DNA from: Roseisalinus antarcticus
GTDB lineage: Bacteria; Pseudomonadota; Alphaproteobacteria; Rhodobacterales; Rhodobacteraceae
Assembly: GCF_900172355.1 (NCBI RefSeq)
Contig: NZ_FWFZ01000027.1
Location: 1 to 45,484, forward strand
Reading direction: 5' to 3'
DNA: 45,484 nucleotides
Positions 16,742 through 25,500 of this stretch are shown here, in pieces (within the stretch, counting starts at the first letter, position 1; each line of letters starts with the position of its first letter). The notes below the pieces were generated by a model, which was not told the DNA's origin, searched no databases, and was given only the letters and a program-made list of their open reading frames with translations. The position numbers and the translations under genes are program-made.

Positions 16742-17356
16742 ATGATCAACCAATATCAAACGCCAAACCGCATCGCCGAACTGCTCGTCCATGTCGGCCG
16801 CGCGGCGCGTAGCGAGGCCCGCAACGAAAATCCGCGATCCAGCCTGACAGCAGCGCAATGGACCTGCCTGCGGTTCTTCGCACGGGCCAATGGCAGTACC
16901 CGCACGCCCTCGGGCTTCGCAAGTTTTCAGGCGACTACGCGCGGCACCGCATCACAGATCGTTAAGACCCTCGAACGCCGCGGCCTGATCACCGGTCAAC
17001 GCTCCGACCGGGATCGGCGCAGCGTTCGCTTTGACCTTACGGCAATGGGCCTCGAGACGCTGGTGCATGACCCGCTCAGCGATCTGATCGGTGTGATCGG
17101 CCAGCTTCAGGAGGACGAGCGCGACCGCTTCCTGCAAACGCTGTCGCGCATGACGTCTGCGCTTGCAGGGCTGAGGGATGTGCCAGCCTTCGGCACATGC
17201 CAGGACTGCAGCCATTTTACGCCCGCGAATGACAGCGGCTATTGCGCCTGCATGGCGGCCGAGCTGGCCGCGGAGGAGATCGACCAGCTATGCGCAAGCT
17301 ACCAGGGTCCCGCGCGCGGGATACAGACCGAGGGAGAACGCGATGACCGCGCCTGA
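16742..17356 (+). CDS. MarR-family regulator with Cys-rich C-terminal tail
   Basis: 204 aa from the ATG at 16742; a GTG at 16715 would add nine residues. The winged helix spans about 35-105 (LTAAQWTCLRFFARA, TRGTASQIVKTLERRGLI, SDRDRRSVRFDLT). Unusually for MarR, the C-terminus adds CQDCSH, then YCACMAAELAAEEIDQLC: Cys153, 156, 168, 170 and 184. Such a cluster could bind iron-sulfur or zinc and sense redox or metal status (inference). It overlaps the Mrp gene by 14 bp, so it likely regulates its own operon, and perhaps the divergent sigma gene 85 bp away. Confidence 0.88.
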   Translation: MINQYQTPNRIAELLVHVGRAARSEARNENPRSSLTAAQWTCLRFFARANGSTRTPSGFASFQATTRGTASQIVKTLERRGLITGQRSDRDRRSVRFDLTAMGLETLVHDPLSDLIGVIGQLQEDERDRFLQTLSRMTSALAGLRDVPAFGTCQDCSHFTPANDSGYCACMAAELAAEEIDQLCASYQGPARGIQTEGERDDRA

Positions 17357-18515
17357 CACACGTGCCGCGCCCCGCATGATCGCGATCAGCAGCGGCAAGG
17401 GCGGAGTGGGAAAATCCACTGTCACAGCCAACATTGCCGTGGCCATGGCCCAGGCTGGGCTCGCTGTGGGCATCGTCGATGCCGATATCTACGGCCCCTC
17501 CATCCCCGGAATGCTGGGGATCGCAGGTGACAAGCCCGCCATGACGCCCGAAGGCAAGGTGATCCCGGCCGAGGCGCACGGCGTCAAGGTCATCTCCATG
17601 GCGATGCTGAGCGACGACGACAAGCCCGCGATCCTGCGCGGGCCGATGGTGACGAAATACCTGCAGATGTTCGTCCGGCAGGTGGACTGGGGCGCGCTGG
17701 ACGTGCTGCTTCTCGACCTGCCGCCGGGCACAGGCGACATTCAGTTGACGCTGGCTCAGGCCTTCCCGCTGGCAGGCGCCGTGGTCGTGAGCACGCCGCA
17801 AGACGTCAGCCTCAAGATCGCGAGGCGCGGCCTGCGCATGATGGAGCAGGTCAACGTGCCGATCCTTGGCATCGTCGAGAACATGAGCGGCTTCACCTGC
17901 CCGTCATGCGGAACCCTCACGCATATCTTTCATGAGGGCGGCGGCGAGGCGATCGCGCAGGAACTGGCGGTGCCCTTTCTCGGCAAGGTGCCGCTTGACC
18001 CTGCCGTGGTCGATTGCGGTGATGACGGCATCCCGCTCGTCACGGCCGCACCGGGCAGCCCAGCCGCCATGGCCTACGCCCAGATCGCGGCGACGCTGGC
18101 GCGCGCGGGAGGCGACATGGGCGGTATCGCCACCCCCTTCGCCTGGACGCTGGCCGACGGCACCGGAAAGCCCGCACCGGCTCTGGCACCGCCTACGCCG
18201 GACGGGCCGACCGACCGTCTGCGGGCGCTTGATGACGATGCGGCGGGGCTCGCGTTGTGCTGGGCCGACGGGTATGAGCAGCATCTTTCGCCGCGCGATC
18301 TGCGCCTTGCCTGCGCTTGCGCGCAATGTCGCGAAGAGATGACAGGTGCACAGCTCTTGATCCCTGACAGAGTGCCTCTCGACATCCGGATCACGCGGAT
18401 CTGGAGTGTCGGAAACTATGCCCTCGGCATGGCTTTCAGCGATGGCCATGACACCGGCATTTATACGTTCAAATCTCTGCGCACGATGCGTAGCACGGAG
18501 TTGGAAGATGTCTGA
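17343..18515 (+). CDS. Mrp/ApbC/NBP35-type Fe-S carrier ATPase with DUF971 tail
   Basis: P-loop protein that assembles or carries iron-sulfur clusters. 390 aa from the ATG at 17343, preceded by a GGGAGA site; an upstream extension exists but would bury the N-terminus in the MarR frame. Deviant Walker A SSGKGGVGKST (about 17-26), DADIYGPSIPGML, LLLDLPPGTGD (Walker B region) and CPSC at 186-189, the dimer Fe-S site. The N-terminal MIP18-like domain of many Mrp proteins is missing. Instead residues about 290-385 form a DUF971 domain (GLALCWADGYEQHLSPRDLR, CACAQCREE, RITRIWSVGNYALGM). The next gene starts 8 bp before its stop and encodes an Nfu protein, which fits a shared role. Confidence 0.92.
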   Translation: MTAPDTRAAPRMIAISSGKGGVGKSTVTANIAVAMAQAGLAVGIVDADIYGPSIPGMLGIAGDKPAMTPEGKVIPAEAHGVKVISMAMLSDDDKPAILRGPMVTKYLQMFVRQVDWGALDVLLLDLPPGTGDIQLTLAQAFPLAGAVVVSTPQDVSLKIARRGLRMMEQVNVPILGIVENMSGFTCPSCGTLTHIFHEGGGEAIAQELAVPFLGKVPLDPAVVDCGDDGIPLVTAAPGSPAAMAYAQIAATLARAGGDMGGIATPFAWTLADGTGKPAPALAPPTPDGPTDRLRALDDDAAGLALCWADGYEQHLSPRDLRLACACAQCREEMTGAQLLIPDRVPLDIRITRIWSVGNYALGMAFSDGHDTGIYTFKSLRTMRSTELEDV

Positions 18516-19791
18516 ACAAACCCACCGCCGCATCCGCGCGCAGGCCTCGGCGCGCGATGCCGATGTCATGTCTTTCGTTCTGGACAGCCCAGTGCAGGAA
18601 GGACGTTCCGGACGATTGGAAAAGACGCATGACGCCCCGTTGGCGCGCGTGCTTTTTGCCGTCGCGGGTGTAAGACGGGTCGAGGTGGCCGAGGCCACGA
18701 TCCTGGTGCAAAAGGACGCGCAAACCGATTGGGCGCTGCTGAAGCCAACCATCGCCGCGGCGATCCGGCAGGTGCTTGACGCCACGGACGCGCCGCTTGG
18801 CTCCAACACCGCCCCTGATGCCGCCCTTCTGCGTGCGGTCGAGGAGTTGCTGGAACGACAGGTCAATCCGTCCATCGCGTCCCATGGCGGTCATATCTCA
18901 GTCGAACGCGTTGCGGGCGGCTCGGTCTATCTGCGCATGTCCGGCGGCTGTCAGGGCTGTGCCGCGTCCTCCGCCACCTTGCGACAGGGTGTGGAACAAA
19001 TGCTGCGCGCAGCACTTCCGCAGATCCGCGAGATCGTGGACGTGACCGATCATGCAGCGGGCAGCAATCCGTTCTACGCACGGGACGACGGGGGGTCCTA
19101 CGCGCAGAACGACGGTCCGTCGCCCGTTCTGAACCGTCCGCTGCCACCAGGTGTGATCGGTTGGGACGATGGAGAGATTCTCGTCGATCCCGCCTACCTG
19201 GCGCCACGGCTTGGGCTGACGCCGCAGACGCTGCGCGAGGGGCTGCAAACCGGCGACGTCGTCGGTGTGACAGAAACTGGCGAGGGTGCCGACGCGGGCA
19301 AGACCCGGATCATTCTGCGCAGCACGGCGCGGGCCTGGGCCGCCGAAGTGATGACCGATGGATCGGCGCGGGAAATTCCGCCCCCCCGCGAGATCGGGGC
19401 GGCCGCTGACCGCGCGCAAAACCTTGCAGACCGCGTGCGCGCGCATCTTGCGGCGCTTTCCACCGATGACGCGCCTGTCACTTATGGCGCGCTTGCGCGG
19501 GCACTTGGGCTTTGGACGCCCGGTTCGGTGGGCCGTGTCACTCGCGCGCTGGAGGCAACAATGCGCGAAGACGCCGCTGCCGGTCGCCCCTTCATCGCGG
19601 CCCGCGCTGTCAGTCGTGGCCGCGAGGATCTTCCGGGCAAAGGGTTCTTCGATCTGGCCGGCGCCCTGTCTCGCGGGCCTCAGGACGGCGAAAGCGAGAG
19701 CGACTACCACCTCCGTGAAATCAGCCGTCTCGACCATCCGCATTCAGAGCACACAGATGTCGTGCAACGCGACAAGACCCAACGCGCATGA
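18508..19791 (+). CDS. Nfu/NifU protein fused to DUF6522-like and winged-helix domains
   Basis: 427 aa from the ATG at 18508. (a) About 10-95: Nfu N-terminal scaffold-like domain. (b) About 105-180: NifU C-terminal domain with VNPSIASHGGHISVERVAGG and the cluster-binding GGCQGC (Cys148, Cys151), expected to hold a 4Fe-4S cluster between two monomers. (c) About 215-290: GWDDGEILVDPAYLAPRLGL and TGEGADAGKTRI, resembling DUF6522. (d) About 305-405: TYGALARALGL, VTRALEATMREDAAAG, AARAVSR and LPGKGFF, like a small winged-helix domain. Standard Nfu proteins are under 200 aa, so the fusion is unusual. It follows the Mrp ATPase with an 8-bp overlap. Role: probably Fe-S cluster delivery, possibly linked to regulation. 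Confidence 0.88.
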   Translation: MSEQTHRRIRAQASARDADVMSFVLDSPVQEGRSGRLEKTHDAPLARVLFAVAGVRRVEVAEATILVQKDAQTDWALLKPTIAAAIRQVLDATDAPLGSNTAPDAALLRAVEELLERQVNPSIASHGGHISVERVAGGSVYLRMSGGCQGCAASSATLRQGVEQMLRAALPQIREIVDVTDHAAGSNPFYARDDGGSYAQNDGPSPVLNRPLPPGVIGWDDGEILVDPAYLAPRLGLTPQTLREGLQTGDVVGVTETGEGADAGKTRIILRSTARAWAAEVMTDGSAREIPPPREIGAAADRAQNLADRVRAHLAALSTDDAPVTYGALARALGLWTPGSVGRVTRALEATMREDAAAGRPFIAARAVSRGREDLPGKGFFDLAGALSRGPQDGESESDYHLREISRLDHPHSEHTDVVQRDKTQRA

Positions 19792-19975
19792 AATAGCCGC
19801 GTAAGTTTCGAACAAACAAGCCTTTCGGAAAGCCGGATTGGTTAAGCCTCCTTCGACGCTGTTTCCAAACGTGAAGCGGCAGCTTGTATAGCGGGATAGC
19901 GTTTCCGCCATCTGTTCTGGGTTCGCCACAGGCTCTAACGGGGGTTTGGCACCCCATGTGAGCAGTAGTCCCATC

Positions 19976-20227
19976 TCAACGGCACGCGGCTGCCTGCTCC
20001 CGCATGACCCCATAATCGCCCATCATCTCGATGACGGCTAATCCGTCTGGCATTAGCGCCAATTCCTCAGCCGTGCGCACTTGGAACTCCTGACTGTATT
20101 CTACGGTCGGTGGGCATGCCGCTGCACTGCCATTTTCAAAACCCACCCCCACGCAACCGGTCAACCAGATCGTCGCGATTACGAGGACGACGAGCCGCCG
20201 CTTCCAGCATCCGGCGTTGTACGTCAT
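19976..20227 (-). CDS. Outer-membrane spanin (Rz1-like lipoprotein)
   Basis: Disrupts the outer membrane in the last step of phage lysis. 83 aa from the ATG at 20227. The N-terminus is a lipoprotein signal with positively charged CWKRR, a hydrophobic stretch and lipobox LTGC (Cys25). The 5' part overlaps the inner-spanin frame, the typical nested or overlapping spanin arrangement. Called mainly from the signal type, size and position, since spanins diverge quickly. Confidence 0.75.
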   Translation of the reverse strand: MTYNAGCWKRRLVVLVIATIWLTGCVGVGFENGSAAACPPTVEYSQEFQVRTAEELALMPDGLAVIEMMGDYGVMREQAAACR

Positions 20228-20393
20228 TGGCTTTCTCCGTGGTTGCGAGACGTTCCGCGAGCCGCCCGACGCGCTCTCCGGCGCGGCGGATCGACAGCAG
20301 GAACAGCAGGATGGCAAGGGCAACAGCGCCGTACCGCAGGGCCGCTCGCCCAAATGGACTGGCCGATATGCCGCCCAGCAAGGCGGTAATCAT
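20136..20393 (-). CDS. Inner-membrane spanin (Rz-like)
   Basis: 85 aa: one transmembrane helix near residues 22-38 (GAVALAILLFLLSI) followed by a charged helical tail (RLAERLATTEKANDVQRRML) that should form a coiled coil in the periplasm. It overlaps the outer-spanin gene by 92 bp in another frame. It starts within the 3' end of the endolysin gene (ATGA). The pair should span the cell envelope. Confidence 0.75.
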   Translation of the reverse strand: MITALLGGISASPFGRAALRYGAVALAILLFLLSIRRAGERVGRLAERLATTEKANDVQRRMLEAAARRPRNRDDLVDRLRGGGF

Positions 20394-21064
20394 CGCTGCG
20401 CCCTGCGCCAGTCATCGAGCCGCGCATAGATCGTAACGGCGATGCCCCCAAGCGCCACGGCGATGAACACCCAGCGGAGCGTATCGAGGTATGGCACCAG
20501 CGGCAGAACCGCGGGTTGGGTCACGGCTAGTACGTTCTGCGCCACCTCGACCCCGGCTGCGCCCAGCGTCGCTACTCCGGCCGCACCGCCGCCTTTCATG
20601 GTGCGACTTTGCGCCAGCACCTCGCGCGCGAGCTGCATGTCCTCGGCGAAGGCAATGGCCCGAACCGGAAAACGATGCCCCCACTGCCGTGCCGGGCCGA
20701 GATCGACATGGATGAAGCCCGAGCGCCGGTAGAAACCAAACCCGAGGAAGCCGACCGAGCGTGCCGCTGCCTCGAACGCGACCGGGTCGTGGTTCGACAT
20801 AGCGATGTCGAAAGCTTCGCCATCCATGTGCTTGGAACGCGTCGCGCCGCCGACGGCGCAGTTGTGTTCCGGGCTGCGATAGGCAGAACGAACGATCAGA
20901 GGTTTGCCGAGCCAGTCGCGGAGCGCCTGGAGCTTGTCGAGCGCCGGGGCATTGATCAGCAGCTTACCGGTCCCGCGGCAGGCGATTTCGGCGGGCGAAA
21001 AGTTGGGCCAGCGCCGAGCGCTTTCCGGCACATCGCGCCAATGGTCGTAAAAGTTCGTGGTCAT
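20390..21064 (-). CDS. Endolysin, M15-family D,D-peptidase-like, with C-terminal membrane anchor
   Basis: Cell-wall hydrolase cutting peptidoglycan cross-links or stems. 224 aa. Zinc ligands of the M15 fold are visible: SKHMDGEAFD (His79, Asp86) and GFIHVD (His119). The preceding IVRSAYRSPEHNCAVGGATRS is the typical M15A entrance motif. After about residue 150 a linker leads to a hydrophobic C-terminal segment near 190-212 (WVFIAVALGGIAVTIYARL), which is probably a membrane anchor. A decayed copy of this end occurs at 15645-15760. Precedes the spanins and follows a broken DUF6127-like gene. Confidence 0.9.
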   Translation of the reverse strand: MTTNFYDHWRDVPESARRWPNFSPAEIACRGTGKLLINAPALDKLQALRDWLGKPLIVRSAYRSPEHNCAVGGATRSKHMDGEAFDIAMSNHDPVAFEAAARSVGFLGFGFYRRSGFIHVDLGPARQWGHRFPVRAIAFAEDMQLAREVLAQSRTMKGGGAAGVATLGAAGVEVAQNVLAVTQPAVLPLVPYLDTLRWVFIAVALGGIAVTIYARLDDWRRAQR

Positions 21065-21138
21065 GTTGTCCTCCAGAAACGGAAGAACCCGCCATCAGGG
21101 CGGGTTCGGGTGAGCGGGTGGCTTGTTGAGGCGTGTGG

Positions 21139-21428
21139 CTACGCCCCGCCGCCGAAGATCTTCAGCTTGATCGCGATCCCGGCCAGTAGAGCCAGCATCA
21201 CGCCGGTTGTGATCATGCGGACGGCGGTTTGCATGGCGGTGCGGCGCACCAGCCGAATGCCATCCAATAGAGAGACCGAAGATCCCGGATATCGAGCGCG
21301 GCTTCTTCGCCATCGAGACCCACGTCGGCCAGCGCCCGTTTCGCGCCTTTCTCGGCCGCACGTGCCAGGATCGCCTCGAACTCGGCATCCGGCATGCGCA
21401 CGAAGCCCTCGTATTGGGGTGGTGTCAT
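21139..21428 (-). pseudogene. DUF6127-like small membrane protein gene, frameshifted
   Basis: From the ATG at 21428 the frame encodes MTPPQYEGFVRMPDAEFEAI and ALADVGLDGEEAALDIRDLRS, then goes off into unlikely sequence and stops at 21213. Removing two bases in the AG repeat at 21269-21275 restores LLDGIRLVRRTAMQTAVRM, then a hydrophobic helix ITTGVMLALLAGIAIKL and the stop at 21139, giving about 95 aa. The restored protein matches the DIRDLRxLLD motif I recall for DUF6127. Its single C-terminal membrane helix and place beside the endolysin suggest a holin-related role. It could also be a sequencing error. Confidence 0.7.
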
Positions 21429-21447
21429 CGGATCATCCTCCCACCGC

Positions 21448-22524
21448 TCAGCCGACCTTGCAGCCCCAGAAGGACGTGTGATCGGCGGCGAAGTAGCCGT
21501 CGGCGACCCGGAAATACCCTTGCAGTTCCACGGTATCGCCCGCCGTCAGCGGCACCATGGCCTGCAGCCAGATGGCCGTGGCAAGCGAGACATGGGTGGC
21601 GGAGATTTCGCCGAAGGAGCCACGGATTTCTTTAGTCCCGTTCAGCACGAGCCGCCCACGCATGCGGGCAGTGGCGCTGGCGTTGATCTTGTAGAGCAGC
21701 GTTGCGCCGAAGAGGTATGTCCCATCGACGGGCGCGGTGAAGAGGCTGGTCCCGGCATCGAAATCCCCCTGATCGTTATAGTCGGTGGTGTTGAGGTCGA
21801 TCTTGGTCCAGGTGCCGACGCCGACATAATTGTCGTAGTCGGTGTACGCCTTGAATCGCGGCAGCTGTGGCTGGTCGACGATGCCGTTGGCGTTGTCGAC
21901 GGTCATGCCGTCGAAGAAGGTGCTGCCATCGGTGGAGACCGCGAGACGAAACCGGTCCGACCCGAACAGGCCGACCAGCGCCTTTGTCACGAAGTTGGTC
22001 TGCAGCGTCAGACCGAGATCGTCGCCCGCAGCCTCCTTGTTCATCGTGTAGAACAGATCGCCGTTCCCGCCTTCGGCGACGGTTTTCGCGGTCCAAAGTG
22101 CCGCGTTCAGCTTGGCCGAAAACGGGTTGGCAGCGTCGGCAGCCGTGCCAAGCCCGAGCAGCGCCATGTTCTGCGATACGTCGGGGATCGTGCTGATCCA
22201 GGCGGAGCCGTCGTAAACCAGCAGCAACCCTTCGTTCTCAACCCATGCACGCCAGCCCGCCCGGGGCGGCAGACGCAGCCAGGTCCCATCCGTGAACAGC
22301 GCCACGTTCAGGTCCCACCCCGTCCAGTCACCGGTCCCGCCGTTCGCCACGATGTAGCGGTCGCCATCGGCCGGGCTACCGGGCGGCGCGGTCAGATCAC
22401 GGTCGAGAACGGAAAGCTGGATCAGCCCATCAAGGATGCGCAGCGCCTCGTTATGGGTGACGTGCTTCTGGGCCTGCGCCGCCAGGATGTAGGGCAGCAG
22501 CAGGTTGGTAGTCGTATCAGACAT
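21448..22524 (-). CDS. DUF2793 tail fibre-like protein with C1q/TNF-like C-terminus
   Basis: 358 aa. The N-terminal ~95 residues match DUF2793 (LLLPYILAAQAQKHVTHNEAL, then PADGDRYIVANG, WTGWDLNVALF, WVENEGLLLVYDGSAW), a domain of phage tail fibres and GTA-linked proteins. The C-terminal ~140 residues (FDAGTSLFTAPVDGTYLFGATLLY and DTVELQGYFRVADGYFAADHTSFWG) look like a C1q-type jelly roll, a trimeric receptor-binding fold. It lies just downstream of the TIM-barrel megaprotein, so it is the likely distal receptor-binding fibre. Confidence 0.85.
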   Translation of the reverse strand: MSDTTTNLLLPYILAAQAQKHVTHNEALRILDGLIQLSVLDRDLTAPPGSPADGDRYIVANGGTGDWTGWDLNVALFTDGTWLRLPPRAGWRAWVENEGLLLVYDGSAWISTIPDVSQNMALLGLGTAADAANPFSAKLNAALWTAKTVAEGGNGDLFYTMNKEAAGDDLGLTLQTNFVTKALVGLFGSDRFRLAVSTDGSTFFDGMTVDNANGIVDQPQLPRFKAYTDYDNYVGVGTWTKIDLNTTDYNDQGDFDAGTSLFTAPVDGTYLFGATLLYKINASATARMRGRLVLNGTKEIRGSFGEISATHVSLATAIWLQAMVPLTAGDTVELQGYFRVADGYFAADHTSFWGCKVG

Positions 22525-22534
22525 GGGATGGCCT

Positions 22535-25500
22535 TCAGAATGTGAGCGTGACGGTTTTGGCCGCTCCCCGCCCGATCAAGGCGGAGATCTGGAAGATGCG
22601 GATGTCGAGCGTGTCGCCGGGACCGAGCGGCCCGCCCCAATCGGTGGTTTGCTGGGCGGCCGTGTAGATCGCGCTGGTCGTGGTCGCGTTCAGCACCCGC
22701 TTGACCGTTGCACCATCGAGGATCTCGACCTCATAGGCTTCGACCTCCTCGATGAGCGGCACCTCAACCGCACCCCAACTGTCAGCCGCGAGGGCTCGGG
22801 ACCGACGTGCCCAGCGGATCGTCAGATCGCCCGGTATGCGCGGCTTGCGCCATGGCTGCTCGACATGGGCCACTGAGAACGGCCGCAGACCCACGCCCAC
22901 CGGCGTGAAGTTGGCAGCGACATAGGTCTCACCGCTGACTGCGCGGCTTGCGGGACCGATGCGCCAGTTCCACGGAAGCCCGAGGTCAGCCTCGGCGATG
23001 GGTAGTGATGCCAGGGCCTCGTCGAGAACTACGACCCGTGCGCCTGTAGAAGCCGGATTGGCCATAGCCGCTTCCGTGCCGCGCTGTCCTCGCAAGAGCC
23101 GCGTCAGTTGATAGCGGCCCGGCGCGATCAGGTCTGCTGTGCCCGCCTGGACGATTTCCCAGAAACCTGACGCGGTCTCGATGGCGAGCGCATTTGCCCC
23201 GCCGAACAGCGTCAGGTCCGTGACACTTTCCAGCGTACCAGAGAGCAGATCGACCACCAGCGCATTGCCGAGATCGAACCGCGATGTGGGACCAGCATAG
23301 AAATCCGAGACCAGCGTTCCGATCCGGGCACGGCCACCAAATGTCGTCAGCAGTTCAAACCCGTCCGTCGATGGGCTGCGGAACACTGCCATCTCGCCCG
23401 GCCAGGGAACGGCGTGCGCTGCGATGAGCGGCCGATGCGCGGGCTGATCCTCGGTCAGTTGCGGCAGGTCCAGCAGCACCACCTCGGGCGCGCCGAACAC
23501 CACGGCTTTTGACAGGGACGACGGTCGTGGCGATCCGGGTGGCAGATCGTGTGCCTCGCGGTCCTGACGGACGGCTTCGATCCCGCGTGCCTCCGCATCT
23601 GCGATGGAAACAAGCCGCAGCGGGATGTGCCGACCGTCATGTGCCAGCGTGACAACGTCCGCCGGATCCAGCGCCAGCCGCGAGGGTGGCAGGCGAAACG
23701 CTGCTGTTTCCCGCCCGGTCCAGGCTTCCATCAGCGCGCGACGGCAGCGGCGTTCAGCTTCTTCTGGCGGGACTGCCATGGGAAAGCTCTCCGAGGCGAT
23801 CCGCGTTGTGTCGACAGTGATGCGGCGCGCCTCAACGAGGGCGGCATCATAATCCTCGTCGGCCCGCGCTACCTGCCATTTGAGCGCCTGCGGCAGTTCC
23901 GTCTCCTGCGCGCGGGTCAGTTCGAGAACGTCGCCCTCGCTGGCCGCGACAAGATCGTCGTGCATCACGTTTGCCACGGCGGCCCGGCCCCGCATCACGA
24001 AACGGATCATGCCCTCGGTCTCCACCGCGTCAAAGCCGAAATGCCGCGACAGCGTTGTGATGGACGCTCGCGGGGATTCCAGTGCGCCAATCGCATAACC
24101 TTCGAGCGCACCCCAGAGACCGGTGACGTCGATCCGAGCCTCGGGCATTCCCGCACGCACGCAAAGATGGCGCACCAACGCGGCCAGCGACACCGCTCCA
24201 AGCCGCCCGGTCAGCCAGTGTCCCAGCCGCCAGTTTGCCCCGTCGGTCCAGACATCGGTGAGCGCCGGGAAGAACGGATAGGGCCGCGCGTCCCAGGTCC
24301 AGGCGGCGCATTCGGGGACATGCACCATTCGGCCGCCGTAGACCGATGACACTGGGTTGTTCGCCGGGGTGCCCCACCAGAGATACGTCGCCTCGAGATA
24401 GGCGCGCTGGATCGCGTCGTCGCGCCAGCCCCGCGAGAAATGCGGCGTGAAGCTCTCGGAAGACTTCGGATCGAAGAAGACGTTAGGCTGGTTGGTGCCC
24501 CGGTCAATCGCCGGGCAGCCGAGCTCGGTGAACCAGATCGGTTTCGACTGCGGGGTCCATGCCGTCAGCGTTCCGCTCTCCACCCCACCGGGGCGGTTGT
24601 AATGCGCATTCGACCACCAGGCGCGCAGATCCTTGTAGCGGAAGACCCATGGCTTTGCCGCAGCCCCATCCGAAATCGGTGTGCGCACCTGCGCTGAGCG
24701 GTCTGCGGCGCTGGCATAGAACCAGTCGAAGCCTTCGCCGCCCGCGATGTTCCCCTGCAGATAGCTGCGGTCGTAGATCGCGGGCCAGCCCTCGGCCGCA
24801 TCGGCGTGCTCGAAGCCGTCCCGCCAGTCCGAAAGCGGCATGTAATTGTCGATCCCGACGAAATCGATCTCCGGATCGGCCCAGAGCGGATCGAGGTGGA
24901 AGAACACGTCGCCCGAGCCGTCGCCCGGCTGGTGTCCGAAATACTCCGACCAGTCGGCCGCATAGCCGATCCTGGTGCCGGGCCCGAGGATCGAGCGGAC
25001 ATCCGCGAGCAGATCCCGATACGCCTGCACAGCCGGATAGGTGCTGGCCCCTGAGCGGATCGTCGTCAGCCCCGGCATCTCGGTGCCGATGAGGAACGCA
25101 TCGACCCCGCCCGCCGCTGCGCAGAGATGGGCGTAGTGCAGCACCATGCGGCGCAGCCCCCAATCGCCGGGCGTGCCTGTCCACGAAACCGACTGAACCG
25201 AGACGCTGAAGTTGGCGGGCGTGGCCGCTCCGAACAGCGCCGCGACCTGCGTGGTGGCCGTTGCCGTCTTGTCCACGGTCCCGGCATAACCCGTAGCCGG
25301 AGAACAGGTGATCCGTCCTCGCCAGGGGAACGCGGGCTGCCCCGTTTCGGCGGCATTGTCAGAATACGGATTCGGCAGGCTGTTGCCGGGCGGCACATCC
25401 ATCAGGATGAACGGATAGAACGTGACGCGCAGCCCCCGTGCTTTCATCTCCTGGATTGCCTGCAACACCGCGAAATCGGCGGGCGTGCCGCCATAGACAG

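Noticed and set aside
19744-20013. Minus-strand open frame at the prophage border
   Set aside because: Overlaps the Nfu and spanin genes and lacks any motif; kept as non-coding.
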